From NCBI GenBank assembly GCA_039621445.1, contig CP154956.1, positions 91,483,934 to 91,547,933 of the forward strand: 64,000 nt of DNA, in the 5' to 3' direction. Within the stretch, counting starts at the first letter, position 1, and each line of letters starts with the position of its first letter. The notes below the pieces were generated by a model, which saw only the letters and a list, made by a program, of their open reading frames with translations, did not search any database and was not told the DNA's origin. Origin of the DNA: Euglena gracilis (lineage: Eukaryota > Euglenida > Euglenophyceae > Euglenales). Position numbers and translations under genes: made by a program. Positions 35,160-46,140 of the stretch are shown piece after piece.

Positions 35160-36420
35160 TTTTTTTATATTTGGGGGTTTCTTATAGCGAGGGGTTTCTT
35201 ATATTTGGGGAGGGGTTTACACCTATGTTGCAAAATGACCAAATTTGGAAACTTTTCCAAGTCTCCTCCAGCAGAAGCATATTAAATCCCAAAACCTCAA
35301 TTTCCGCAATTTTCCCCGCAATTTTCCGATGGCCTCCAATATCAATTCCCCCTCCCCTGCCAAAGGGTGCACATTGCCCAGATTAGCGTCATACCTCTGA
35401 GGGTGTGAGAGTTAAGTCCCAAAAATTTCGCGCCCCCTAAAAAACCATTTTGTACTGAACCACTTTCAGGCACTTCTGCTCAGGCACTTCTGCTCAGGCA
35501 CTCCATGGCGCTCCGAGAGCCCCTCCCCCCCCCCCCGCCCCGAGGTAGGTCAATTTCAGCGGCCTCCTCCAGTTTTACGATGGACGTTGTTGGAGTCAAA
35601 CCGCTTTGGTGGGGCCCAAACCCTCTCGACCCCATGAATGCGAGTCTGACCCACTGTGCAAGTCTCAGGTTAGGCTTCTGTCTGTTTGTTTTGGGGGCAG
35701 CATGATCTGTGGATAAGGCCAGCTGATAAAGAGTCCGAACTTTTAACAGGGTTTCCAATGATTCTCATTTCCTTGCTGGCACAACATTTGATACATATTT
35801 GGGGTACGCTACTGTTTCGGGGTAGTTGTGCCCCCCACTCCACCCTTGACTCTGGGTGGACCCTACTCTACCCCTCACCCTCCTTGAAGCGCAGCACATT
35901 GGCTGCAAAAGGAAGGATTTATTGACTTAAAAAAATACGGCGTTCAGAGGAATTCCTGCCATGCTTACTTGACCACATTTCTTTTCAGAATACCCAGACT
36001 TGGCCGATTTTCAGCGGACACCCAAATATAAGAAACCCCCAAATATAAGAAACCCCTGGGCTGTTGGATGCTGATCCATATATAAGAAACCCCTCATCTA
36101 CTTCACCGTGGGTCACAGAAAATCTCAAGGCACGTTCAACACAAAGGTGAAGCTGGTCCAGTCTATTGTTTCTTTGCAAAGCAACTGTTTTTGGGTGGGG
36201 CAGGTGCAACTGGGCTCAAGAAAATGACAAAATCCTACGCACGGCGGTCACACGCAATTGATCACATGAAGGAACCGAAGTATATGTATAAAAAACCCTT
36301 GGGGCTTGCCTTCAACACCCAAATATAAGAAACCCCTAAACATAAGAAACCCTTTGGGCTGATCGGCCGACACCCAAATATAAGAAACGGGTTTCTTATA
36401 TTTGGGGGGGGGGGTTAAGT
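35160..36420. repeat. Dispersed AAATATAAGAAACCCC words, both strands
   Basis: The word or its inverse occurs at about 35,171, 35,193, 36,024, 36,042, 36,070, 36,319, 36,336, 36,374 and 36,388. The last two face each other as a palindrome ending in a G run. Diverged versions (ATATAAGTAACCACC, AAGTATAAGCAACTGG) occur at 51,480-51,800 and around 53,440-53,510. Confidence 0.8.
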
Positions 36421-37489
36421 GTTGAGCAGTCGCCCGCGTTCTTTTTCACAACAAAGAGGTCCAAAGACATGGTTTTTTTGTAAATGTTGGGAGTATGCTG
36501 ATTCTGGAAATTTGCAATTTCTTGGTTGAAAAATCTCAAAAACGGAAAAAATTGCCAAAATTTTTCGTCTCAGGTGAAATCTGGTGCAGGATGCGATTTT
36601 TTTCAAGTAGGTATAATTACCCAGCAGAAATTGGGGGAAACCCTAAAAAAAGGCTCAGAAATTTACAAGGTTTGCTTTGCTTTTGGTTTCTTTGTACAAA
36701 CCTTGCACTTTTTGACCTAAGTTTTTCTTGGACTCCAAAAATGACACCTCAGAAGTGGATCCCCAATCCCTGCCCCCCCCCCCTATAGACCCAAAAAGTT
36801 TCATTTGACCAACCAAGGGGTTTTCTGCTGTGGAGTTTCAGTTTCAGCTGCGGAGTGGAGTAGGTTGGGAGGGAGGGGTGCAGGGTAAACCCCCCATTAA
36901 CCTTCTCAGTGCCAAAAGCAGGGGTGGGGGATCTGCATACATGAATGTGTATGTACATGACATCTGCATATATGAATGTGTATGTATGTGTACATGCATA
37001 TATATATATACACATACATATGTATACACTATGTGATATAATTTTTCCGTCATAACCTGAAATGGAATTCAAAATGAGTTCCGGCCATTCCTTGAACGTT
37101 TCACAAAGGAACCCAGGTGCTTTTTGTTACTTTGCTGCAGATTTGCCAAAACTTGCCAGATTTCACAAATTTCGACAAAGGCGAACTGGAGAAAAAAAAT
37201 TCGAAAAGAAATCACGTTGGTCATTTTTTCTTGACTTTGACCTGGTCCACCAATTACAGTTCCCCGCCTGGCCCCACGCTGGCGGTGCGGCGGCGGCGGT
37301 GGTGGGTGGGGTGGGTGGGCGACGCAAGCCTCAGAGGGCTGACTCCCCCCAATGGCCAAGGTTGGCGACTGGGACATTGGGCTGGCCAAGAAATGGCCTT
37401 CTCCTCGGGCGGAGCCAAGCCACACAGGCCGTTACCAGCCAAGCTGCAAATGCTGTTGCGGGGGGTTTCGTTTGTTCTCATGCTGAAGA

Positions 37490-37645
37490 ATTTATCAAAA
37501 CAAACACCAAAAGGATGCCACACCAAAAGAGAGCGTGCTGCAAAGTTGAAAGTGACACGGTTGGTTTGCCCAGTTGCATGCAATGTTTTATTTTTATTTA
37601 TTTTTCATGATGATGATATTCTGATGATGTGAAATTGGTCAAAAA
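37490..37645 (+). repeat. Direct repeat copy 1 (partner at 46,855)
   Basis: About 150 bp shared with 46,855-47,000: ACCAAA...GACACACCAAAA, AAGTGACACGGTTGGTTTGC, CCAGTTGCATGCA, TTATTTTTCAT and GATGATGTGAAATTGGTCA. The copies are about 80 percent alike by eye, 9.4 kb apart, same orientation. Confidence 0.85.
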
Positions 37646-38356
37646 TGCTTGATATGCAATGTTGCGCCAATTAGGGCACGGTCCTGTGGCCCTACCTTTC
37701 AAACCCCACACAGAATTCTCCCAATCAACTTCGCTTCCACACACCAAACACATCAATCCAATGACCACCTAGCTTTGAAAGACCAACTTTTTTGGGATCA
37801 AATAAAATTGACGTGATAATAACCCATCTCATGCCCCCAAAATGTAATCGCTTGGTTTGAATTTTGGTTTAAAGAGGCTTTTCATTTGACAGAGGCTTTC
37901 CATCACTTGTTTTTCATGGGTGAACAAGTATGAATATTTTTATGCTTTGAAAAAAAAGAGGAAACAAAAAGCGAGTCTGAAAATTGGTCGAAACATAACT
38001 AACATACAAAAGTAAAATGAAAATGACACACAGAAGCATTCAGGTAGATGAAAATTCAGGCCAAACGCAGAAAGGGCTTTGAGTGAAAATAGGCACACGT
38101 TGAGGGAGGTCGTGCACTGAGATTTTTGAACAGGTCTGAAACTTTACAAATTGCCCCGAAAATAAATGAAACTGGACTTATAAGACGTTGCACAATTGCA
38201 TGTGAAACTGAACGCAGAATCCTATTCCGTTTGTACAAAAAGTCAATTTCAGAAAAGTGGAGAAGTTTTGTCAAGCTCAACCAATGGAGAGGGTTTGACA
38301 AACAGGCGGGTGGAGGGAAGCCCCACTACCCCTCCTTTCGGTAAGTAGGGGACACC

Positions 38357-38640
38357 CAGGGCTGTATGGGAAGGCCTGGTGGGGGGGGTCGACTACCCCC
38401 ACCTGAGAAGTGGGGGGGGGTCGACCCCCACACCCACATGACACCCGCGCAAAAGAAAATTACTTCTGCGCCTTCGGCGCCGAAGGAAGAGTTTGACCTA
38501 AAAAATCGGCGCCCCCGGAAATACGAGAAGGCCTGGGAGGTCGGACCCCCCCTGCCACCAGCATGGGGTGGGGGGGGGTGGTCGACCCCCGCCACCCGCC
38601 ACCCACAGGGTTGCGGGGATTTCCACACAGCCCTGGGGAC
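38357..38640. mobile_element. G/C-block element with inverted ends (TIR type A)
   Basis: Left end CCAGGGCTGTATGGGAAGGC and right end GGATTTCCACACAGCCCTGG are inverted complements with a few mismatches. The interior has three G/C blocks and a GCGCCTTCGGCGCC hairpin (38,468-38,482). It is about 280 bp, with no open frame of its own, so non-autonomous if mobile. Confidence 0.7.
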
Positions 38641-38980
38641 ACCCCCCCCCGCTCTCTAGCCAAAAAGCCAGAGTCATTGGCATAATATGGATACTAACAA
38701 ATCCTGACCCAATTTGCAACACCCCAAATTGTTCAGGCCATTGGGGGTTTGAAAAGCGCAGCAAAAAGGGATAAGTATTGTAGAAACACTGCCCACAAGA
38801 ACAAACAGCGGGCAAAACGAACAGAAACAAGCGACTTGCCGCCAACGCTGTCACCTGTCTTGGTTTGCAAGAGGCAGAACGACTGAGTCACTGAGTCACG
38901 CATCCCTTCAGAGGATGACCTGGGAGAGGATGGGGGACAAAGAACTTGAAAAGGTGTATAAACCTGGTCCAGAATGCTGC

Positions 38981-39170
38981 AGAAAAAAAAAGTGACACTA
39001 GGGGGGTCGGGGACATTCAAACCACTTTCTGGTCATTGATTTTCGGGTGAGGAATGTGTATCTGCCTCTCGATCGAAAAAAAAAAGTGACACTAGGGGGG
39101 TCGGGGACATTCAAACCACTTTCTGGTCATTGATTTTCGGGTGAGGAATGTGTATCTGCCTCTCGATCCT
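38981..39170 (+). repeat. Tandem duplication of about 93 bp
   Basis: A run then GTGACACTAGGGGGGTCGGG through GTATCTGCCTCTCGATC occurs twice, almost identical, ending at about 39,074 and 39,168. It lies immediately left of the satellite region. Confidence 0.95.
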
Positions 39171-41204
39171 TGCTGAACAACTCGGAGCAGACCAGCCCAC
39201 TGAGCTCCAGGCTGCAGGGGAACCAGGGTATGACGTAGAGCTGAGCTCTTTGGGAGGCCACCCCGGCCCGGCCCGGGAAAAACGCTCATTTTCGGCTCAA
39301 AAACAGTTTTTCCGGGTCAGGGAGGCCAAAAAAACATCGTTTTGGGCAGAAAAAAATTTTCTATTTTTTCGACTTTTTTGGCCCAGTTTTGACACAAAGT
39401 CAATGGGTTGGCGGCCCAAAACGGGGCGTTGGCGGTCGAAAAGCGCTCATTTTTGGCTCGAAAACAGTTTTTCTGGATCCGGGAGGCCAAAAAACATCGT
39501 TTCGGGCAAAAAAAAAATTTGATTTTTTTCACCTTTTTCCGTCCGGGTTTGACCCAAAGTCAATGGGTTGGCGGCCCAAAACGGGGCGCTGGCGGGTCGT
39601 AAAACGCTCATTTTTGGCAGGGCGAGGGGGGGTCGGTCGGGAAGCAGGTCGGGACCCAAAATTTTGAAAAAAATTTTTTCGCTCAAAAACACTTTTTTTC
39701 ACTTCAGAACATCAAAAAAAAGTGTTTTTGAGCGAAAAAAAATTTTCCGACCCGGCCCCCCCCCCATCCCTGGCTGGGGCCCGCCCGCCCCCCTGCCCTC
39801 GGACCCGCCGCAGGGGTCCCCGAATACCCAAAACTGGCCCAAAATCGCACAAGCACACCCCGGGAACCCCCAAAAAACGGTCAAAACCCCCCCCTAAACC
39901 TAATGATTGACCCCTGGTTTGGGTCCCAACTCCTCGTCTAGCCCGAGATACGGCCAATTTACGGTTTTGGGCCCAAACAGGACGGAAATGGCCAAAACTG
40001 GCCCAACACCACAAAACGGCCATATCTCGACCTAAGCGAGGAGTTGGCCCAAACCGCGCATACCGATCGATAGGGCGTCCAAAAGTTGTGGAAGGACGTC
40101 TTCTTTACTTTTCCTCAACTCCACAGCGTTTTCGAGATATTTTGAAATTTTCGATTTTTTTTGACCCCAGCCTAGCCGCCCTCGAACCCCCGCAGGGGTC
40201 ACCGAACACCCAAAAATGGCCCAAAATCGCACAACCAGGCCCCAAGAACCCCAAAAAACGGTCAAACCCCCCCCTAAACCTAATGATTGACCCCCTGGTT
40301 TGGGTTCCAACTCCCCGTCTAGCCCGAGATACGGGAAAATTACGGTTTCGGGCCCCGAACGCGCCCGAAGTGGCCAAAACTGGCAAAACTGGCCCAAACC
40401 TCCAAAACGGCCGTATCTCGGGCTAGGCGAGGAGTTGGCCCAAACCGCGCATACCGATCGATCGGGCGTCCCAAAGTTGTGGAATGAGGTCCTCTTTACT
40501 TTTTCGCAACTCCGCAGCGTTTTCGAGATATTTTGAATTTTTCAATTTTTTGACCCCAAAATGACCCTGAAATTTTCTTGAAAAAAAAACGGTAGACAAC
40601 TTTTTTACTCGGGCCATATCTCCGGACTGGCAGGGAGTTGCGGGTAACCCAAGGGCTCTGGAGAAACTAGGGATCGTCCCCTAACCTATAGGCTATTCAC
40701 TTTGGGGGCCCGGAAATCCAATCACCTATGTCCAATCAATCAGGAATTTATAAGCAAATTCTACAACAAATTCATAAATAAATCAGAATCTGAGATTCTT
40801 TCACTCATAAATAGCAATTAATTCTAGAATTTCCTTACATTAATCAATATTCCGTTCTATAAGCAAGTATTGGATCAAATCTATAATTAATCCAGAATCT
40901 GAGATTCTGAATGGATTAAATAGCAATTAATACCAGAATTATCTATGTCCGTAGATTTACAAATCTACTGGAATTTATTTAAAAAATTGAACTCATAAAT
41001 AGGATTTTGATCCAGATTTTCCTATAATGAACGCTATATTGATTCTATTTTAATCCTATTTTTATTCTTTTTTATTATTATTTTTATATATATATGAGCG
41101 TCAAAACAGGATTAAAATAGAATTAAAATAGGATTAAAATAGGATTAAAATAGAACTAATCCCAACTTCAGACTATATTATATGCATCTCTAGTAGATAA
41201 AGTA

Positions 41205-41438
41205 GGATAGAATATTGGATCACCTATAACATCATAAATAGAAATATACCTAAAACTTCTGGATGACCAAAAAAACCTAAAAAAGCTATTAAAGAAAATG
41301 GATAATAATAAATTAATCGGCATATTCAGGAACTCTTCTAGCCATACCAGATAAACTAGGTATAACAAATATCATAAGACCAATTATTAATAATATAGAA
41401 GATATAAACCGACCTCTTTCACAAGGATCTAAACCGAA
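41205..41438 (-). pseudogene. cox1: cox1-like fragment (C-terminal part)
   Basis: On the minus strand one frame reads DPCERGRFISSILLIIG, a hydrophobic stretch, and SLSGMARRVPEYAD, then a stop. 'GMxRRxPxYxD' after a helix is the conserved C-terminal region of cytochrome c oxidase subunit 1, the haem-copper core of complex IV. A one-base shift continues an open hydrophobic frame (LIYYYPFSLIAFLGFF) to about 41,205. No other part of cox1 was found, so it is a fragment. Genetic code and editing are unknown, so the stop and the shift may not be real breaks. Confidence 0.55.
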
Positions 41439-41530
41439 TATATTATATAATATTGCTAGGTCTTATTCTATTTATTAATATATCTATATATTATACATAA
41501 AATATATATTCATATTTTCAATGTCTATAT

Positions 41531-41552
41531 AAATTCCTAAGCTTAGGAATTT
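41531..41552. repeat. 22-bp perfect palindrome, copy 1 of 3
   Basis: Centred on CCTAAGCTTAGG and preceded by CTATAT. Identical palindromes with similar flanks are at 42,428-42,449 and 42,543-42,564. A second perfect 22-bp palindrome, centred on TTCTATATATAGAA, is at 42,075-42,096 and 42,615-42,636. Confidence 0.95.
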
Positions 41553-43027
41553 TATTATTATCCATTTTCCTTAAATTTAATATAAAATTTATATATAAAT
41601 TATATTATTATCAATTATTATATCATAGTATCATTATAGTTATATGATTTATCATTAATATTATTATTATCATAAATATTATAAGATTACCCCATATTCC
41701 ATAACTTATAGTTATATTATTATATTATCACCAATTGTCCCAATTAAACTCAATATATATTATTATTATAAATTATAATAAATAAAATATTATTAAATTA
41801 TATTTAATATAAAATTATTATATAAATTAAGATTATAAGCTCTACTAATTTATTATTTATAAAATTATTTCTATATATTTCTCTTGCGATACTATTTCAC
41901 TATAGGTATATTAATATTAATAATAATATATTATTAGCTTTATTAATTAAATGATTATTAACAGATATAATAATAAAAGGATGTATTTCCAACTATATCA
42001 TATTACATTTTACTATAAATAATATATATTCATTAATATATATTAAACTCAATATATATTATTATTATAAATTGGATTTTCTATATATAGAAAATCTAAA
42101 TTTTATTTTTATTAGTATAATTTTCTATTTGTAAATTATTATTCATATATTTTTATTTAAAAAATTAATCGATTATTCTCTCAACTATATAAATTTCACT
42201 GTACATATAATAAAGACAGTATCTATATTGTAATCTGGTGTTATTTTACTATTATATTATATATTATAACAGTGAGCACCAGACAATTATTATATCATAG
42301 TATCATGATATCATAGTATCATTATAATTATAAAATTTGCCGAGTTCCTTTATTATACTTATTCATAATCTCTTTAGTATTTCCTACTATATTGAAAATA
42401 TGAATCTATAAAATTGTGATTCTATATAAATTCCTAAGCTTAGGAATTTTATTATTAAATTTATGAATGTATTAAAATTCTATATATAATAATAGGATTT
42501 TATATAATTAATATTTTTGGATCTAATTTTCAATATCTATATAAATTCCTAAGCTTAGGAATTTTATTTTTTATATAAATAATTTATATACTAATATTTT
42601 ATATATAATAAAAGGATTTTCTATATATAGAAAATCAGATATTAAAAAATTATTTTATATATATATATTTTTATGTAAATATTTTTATGTATTAAAATTC
42701 TATATATTTAATATTGAAAATGGACAACAAAAAAATATATTTATTAAAAAATTGTTATTTATATATATTTTTGATTTTAATTGGATTTTTTGTTGATCAA
42801 AAAATCTGTATTATTAATATGATTTATATATTATATATAAGCGATACGCGCTCTCGCTATTGAAAACCTATTTAATATCCGTTCAGGATACCCTCATCAC
42901 TACCCCATATATACCCTCACTATACCTCATCACTATCGATAATCCTCGGGTGTCCGGACCTACCCAGGGGGGGGGGCGGGGGGGGCGGGGGGCGGGGGGG
43001 TCGGACCCCCCGTCGCCGGGGTGGTAA

Positions 43028-43070
43028 GCTTCGCTCTTACTCTAAAGAGATAAGAGCTCAGCGACCAGGG
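43028..43070. repeat. GCTCTTA...TAAGAGC hairpin at unit ends
   Basis: GCTCTTACTCTAAAGAGATA plus AGAGC forms a stem. The identical sequence ends unit 2 (45,267-45,305). It marks the junction between satellite units. Confidence 0.85.
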
Positions 43071-45305
43071 TGTGACGTAGAGCTGAGCTCTTTGGGAGAC
43101 CACCCCGGCCAGCGGCCCAGTGGCGCGGCCCGGCCCGGCCCGGCCCGGCCGGCGGCCCGGCGGGGCGGCCCGGCCCAGCGGCCCGGCCCGGCCCGCGGCC
43201 CGGCGGCCCCCTCGGCCCGGCCCGCCGGCGGCCCGCAGTCCGGCCCGCGGCCCGGCGGCCCGGCGGCCCGGAACAGGCACCGGGCAGGCGCCCGCTCCGT
43301 CGGCCCGGCCTGCGGCCCGCAGGCGCCCCAGCGGGGCCGGCCCCAAGGCCCGCGGACCGGCGGCCCGGCCCGGCACGCGCCGGCGGCCTGCGGCCCAGGG
43401 GCCCCGGAGCACCCGGCAGGCCCCCCGCGGCAGCGGCCTGAGGGGGAACCCGGCCACGCACCGGCGCCCGGCCCCGCGGCCCCCGGCGGCGGGCCTTCGC
43501 CCGAGGGACCGGGCTGAGGCCCGGCCGGTCCGGGCTTGGCCGGTGGGGAAGGCGCCCGGGGGAGAAAAAGGAGGGGGGGGCGGGGAGGAGGTGGAAAAAA
43601 GGAGGAGGGGGAAAGGAGGATAGGAAGAGGTGAGGAACAGGGGCCGGAGAAAAAGGTTTGAAAGGCTAAACAGCATTTTTGGAGGGGGGGAAATTTTTGA
43701 TGTTGCCCGCCTTTGGCCCGTTTTGACCCCCCCCTGTGGGGCGGCCGGCCCTCCCAGCCGGCAGGCTGGAGGTCGAAAAACGCTCATTTTTGGCTCAAAA
43801 ACAGGTTTTACGGGTCCGGGAGGCCAAAAAACATTGTTCTGGGCAAAAAAAATTTTTTCGATGTTTTCGACTTTTTTGGCCCGGTTTTGACCCACCCAAA
43901 GTCAATGGGTTGGTGGCCCAAAACGGGGCGCTGGAGGGTCGAAAAACGCTCATTGTTGGCTCGAAAACACTTTTTTCGGGTCCGGGAGGTCAAAAATCAT
44001 GGTTTTGGGCAAAAAAAATTTTTCGATTTTTTACGACTTTTTGACCCAAAAATGGCTAAGTCCACCGGCCAGGGGGGCGGGACCCAGCCAGGGGGGGCAG
44101 GGGGGGGGGGTCCGGGTCGGAAAAATTTTTTTCGCCCAAAAACACTTTTTTTGATGTTCTGAAGTGAAAAAAAGTGTTTTTGAGCGAAAAAAAATTTTTC
44201 AAAATTTTGGGTCCCGACCTGCCACCCGACCCCCCCCTCGCCCAGCCGCCCTCACGGCGCCTGCAGGGGTCCCCGAATACCCAAAACTGGCCCAAAATCG
44301 CGCAACCAGACCCCGGGAACCCCCAAAAAACGGTCAAACCCCCCCCCCTAAACCTAATGTTTGACCCCCTGGTTTGGGTTCCAACTCCCCGTCTAGCCCG
44401 AGATACGGCTTCGGCCCCGAAATGGCCAGAACTGGCCAAACTGGCCCAAAACCCCAAAACGGCCGTATCTCGGGCTAGGCGAGGAGTTGGCCCAAACCGC
44501 GCATACCGATCGATCGGGCGTTCCAAGGTCGTCAAATGAGGTCGCCATCACTTGTCCTCAACTCCGCAGCGTTTTCGAGATATTTTGAAATTTTCGATTT
44601 TTGGACCCCAGCCCGGCCGCCCTCGAACCCCCGCAGGGGTCCCTGAACACCCAAAACTGGCCCAAAATGGCGCAACCAGACCCCGGGAACCCCAAAAAAC
44701 GGTCAAACCCCCCCCCCCCTAAACCTAATGTTTGACCCCCTGGTTTGGGTTCCAACTCCCCGTCTAGACCGAGATACGGGCAAATTACGGTTTCGGGCCC
44801 AGAGCGGGCCCAAAATGGCCAGAACTGGCCAAACTGGCCCAAAACCCCAAAACGGCCGTATCTCGGGCTAGGCGAGGAGTTGGCCCAAACCGCGCAAACC
44901 GATCGATCGGGCGTTCCAAGGTCGTCAAATAAGGTCTCCATCACTTTTCCTCAACTCCGCAGCGTTTTCGAGATATTTTGAAATTTTCGATTTTTGGACC
45001 CCGGAAAAACCTGCAATTTCCCCGAAAAAAAAAACGGTACGCAACTTTTTTGCTCGGGCCCGATCTCCGAACTGGCGGGGAGTGAGGGCTATTATGGGGG
45101 TGCGTTGGAAACCTGGGACCGTCTCCTAACCTATAGGCCATCCACTTTGGGGACCCGGAAATTTGGTCATATCGATAATCCGCGGGACTCCCTGCCTACC
45201 CAGGGGAGGGGGGGGGGCGGGGGGGGGGGGCGGGGGGCCAAGGGGGGGTCCCAAACCGGGGTGGTAAGCTTCGCTCTTACTCTAAAGAGATAAGAGCTCA
45301 GCGAC
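43071..45305. repeat. Complex satellite unit 2, without insert
   Basis: Same order as unit 1: GTGTGACGTAGAGCTGAGCT, a CGGCCC-rich stretch present only here, S1 repeats (43,779; 43,945), the hairpin segment in reverse orientation (44,062-44,240), two S2 repeats (44,255-45,000), CACTTTGGGGACCCGGAAAT, then ATATCGATAATCC directly, a G/C block, and GGTAAGCTTCGCTCTTACTC ending AGCTCAGCGAC. Confidence 0.85.
43100..43540. repeat. CGGCCC-rich low-complexity stretch
   Basis: About 440 bp almost entirely of C and G, built on CGGCCCGG. Long Pro/Arg/Gly/Ala frames on both strands are compositional artefacts. A trace of it (CCCCGGCCCGGCCCGGG) marks the same place in unit 1 near 39,260. Confidence 0.9.
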
Positions 45306-45659
45306 CCCCCTAGTCACAGAATGGGTCAGGGAGAAAGGGGAGGCAGAGTTGCCCGGCACTGCTGGGAGACGCTCACAGAAGTGGGCGGAAGGAGGACTGC
45401 CGGGGGTGCAGCGGGGCACTTAAGCCGCCCGAGAACCCCAAAGCTTCATTGCGGATTGATGGAGAACGGTCGGCGGGGGAGACTGCGCCCGCCCCTGCGC
45501 GCTTTCATCCCAGCAGCCCAGCAGCGGCCCCCCAAGTACCGATGTGGCTTTTGGCTGTGAGCTCTGGAGCCACGGGCATGGCTTTCCTTCAAACGTCAAT
45601 ACTTGGCTAAGGAGGCACCCCCTCCTCTGGGGACCTCACCAGCCTTGCACCTTGAGCGC

Positions 45660-45845
45660 CACACCCAACACAAATTCCCACACAAATTCCCACGCAAATT
45701 CCCACGCAAATTCCCACACAAATTCCCACACAAATTCCCACACAAATTCCCACGCAAATTCCCACACAAATTCCCACACAAATTCCCACACAAATTCCCA
45801 CGCAAATTCCCACGCAAATTCCCACACAAATTCCAACACAAATAA
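45660..45845 (+). repeat. 12-bp minisatellite CACACAAATTCC
   Basis: About fifteen copies of CAC(A/G)CAAATTCC. Because the unit is 12 bp every frame stays open, giving artefactual repeats of four residues. Confidence 0.95.
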
Positions 45846-45849
45846 CAAT

Positions 45850-46140
45850 TGCCCCTGGTGTGGCCGGAATTTTGTCTGACAATAGGGGGGATACGTTCAT
45901 CGAGGGGAATAGCGGGATTGCGATTTCAGAGAAATGCCCCAAAAGCTGCTGGAGCCAGGTCACTCGAAGTAAGTGTGACCAGAATGCCAACACCACCAAC
46001 TCGTTGTGTGCTCCAGGGCTCAGCCGGAAAATGCTGGTACTCAGCGGCAGCTGTGGGGTCGGTGGGACAGGAAGGGAGAAGGCAAAGGGAGGCGTGGGCA
46101 TTTGGGCATACGCAGCCATGCTGCCATCACCTGGGGACCT
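45850..46140 (-). CDS. Possible exon, unidentified
   Basis: On the minus strand a CCCACAG acceptor (around 46,053) is followed by LPLSTSIFRLSPGAHNELVV then LAFW and a GTCACA donor. It may be a downstream exon of the unidentified minus-strand gene at 50.4-52.6 kb, but no join was established. Confidence 0.3.

Larger units (their letters stand above)
40712..42937. other. AT-rich insert of mitochondrial appearance
   Basis: About 2.2 kb with abrupt ends: CCGGAAAT on the left and ATCGATAATCC on the right, exactly where unit 2 reads continuously. It contains a cox1-like fragment, three copies of one 22-bp palindrome, two of another, a tandem AGGATTAAAATAG array (41,105-41,156) with its inverse at 41,040, and a TCTGGTG/CACCAGA hairpin (42,233-42,294). 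Composition differs totally from the flanks. A nuclear copy of organellar DNA, or assembly mixing, would both fit. Confidence 0.7.
39224..43070. repeat. Complex satellite unit 1, carrying an AT-rich insert
   Basis: Order: GTATGACGTAGAGCTGAGCT, three S1 repeats (39,283; 39,448; 39,606 truncated), a 177-bp hairpin segment (39,617-39,793), two S2 repeats (39,800-40,560), a conserved tail ending CACTTTGGGGGCCCGGAAAT, the AT-rich insert, then TATCGATAATCC, a G/C block, and GGTAAGCTTCGCTCTTACTC ending AGCTCAGCGAC. Unit 2 repeats this order. No coding frame is credible outside the insert. Confidence 0.85.

Noticed and set aside
39283-39320. CTCATTTTTGGCTCAAAAAC as a dinoflagellate spliced-leader relic
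   Set aside because: It resembles part of that leader only loosely and is the core of the S1 satellite, occurring five times at satellite spacing.
41240-41275. FFGHPEV, the haem-copper motif of Cox1, after the C-terminal motif
   Set aside because: It is in a shifted frame and in the wrong order for Cox1. Chance similarity of a C-terminal helix is equally possible, so it is not listed as a separate feature.
43042-43623. Overlapping Pro/Arg/Gly/Ala frames on both strands
   Set aside because: The DNA is almost only C and G, so stops are absent by composition. Several frames are open together.
45607-46119. 170-codon frame with a Cys-Val-Gly-Ile repeat
   Set aside because: Its repeat part is the 12-bp minisatellite, open in every frame because 12 is a multiple of three. 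Only the 46.0-kb part is kept, as a weak candidate exon.
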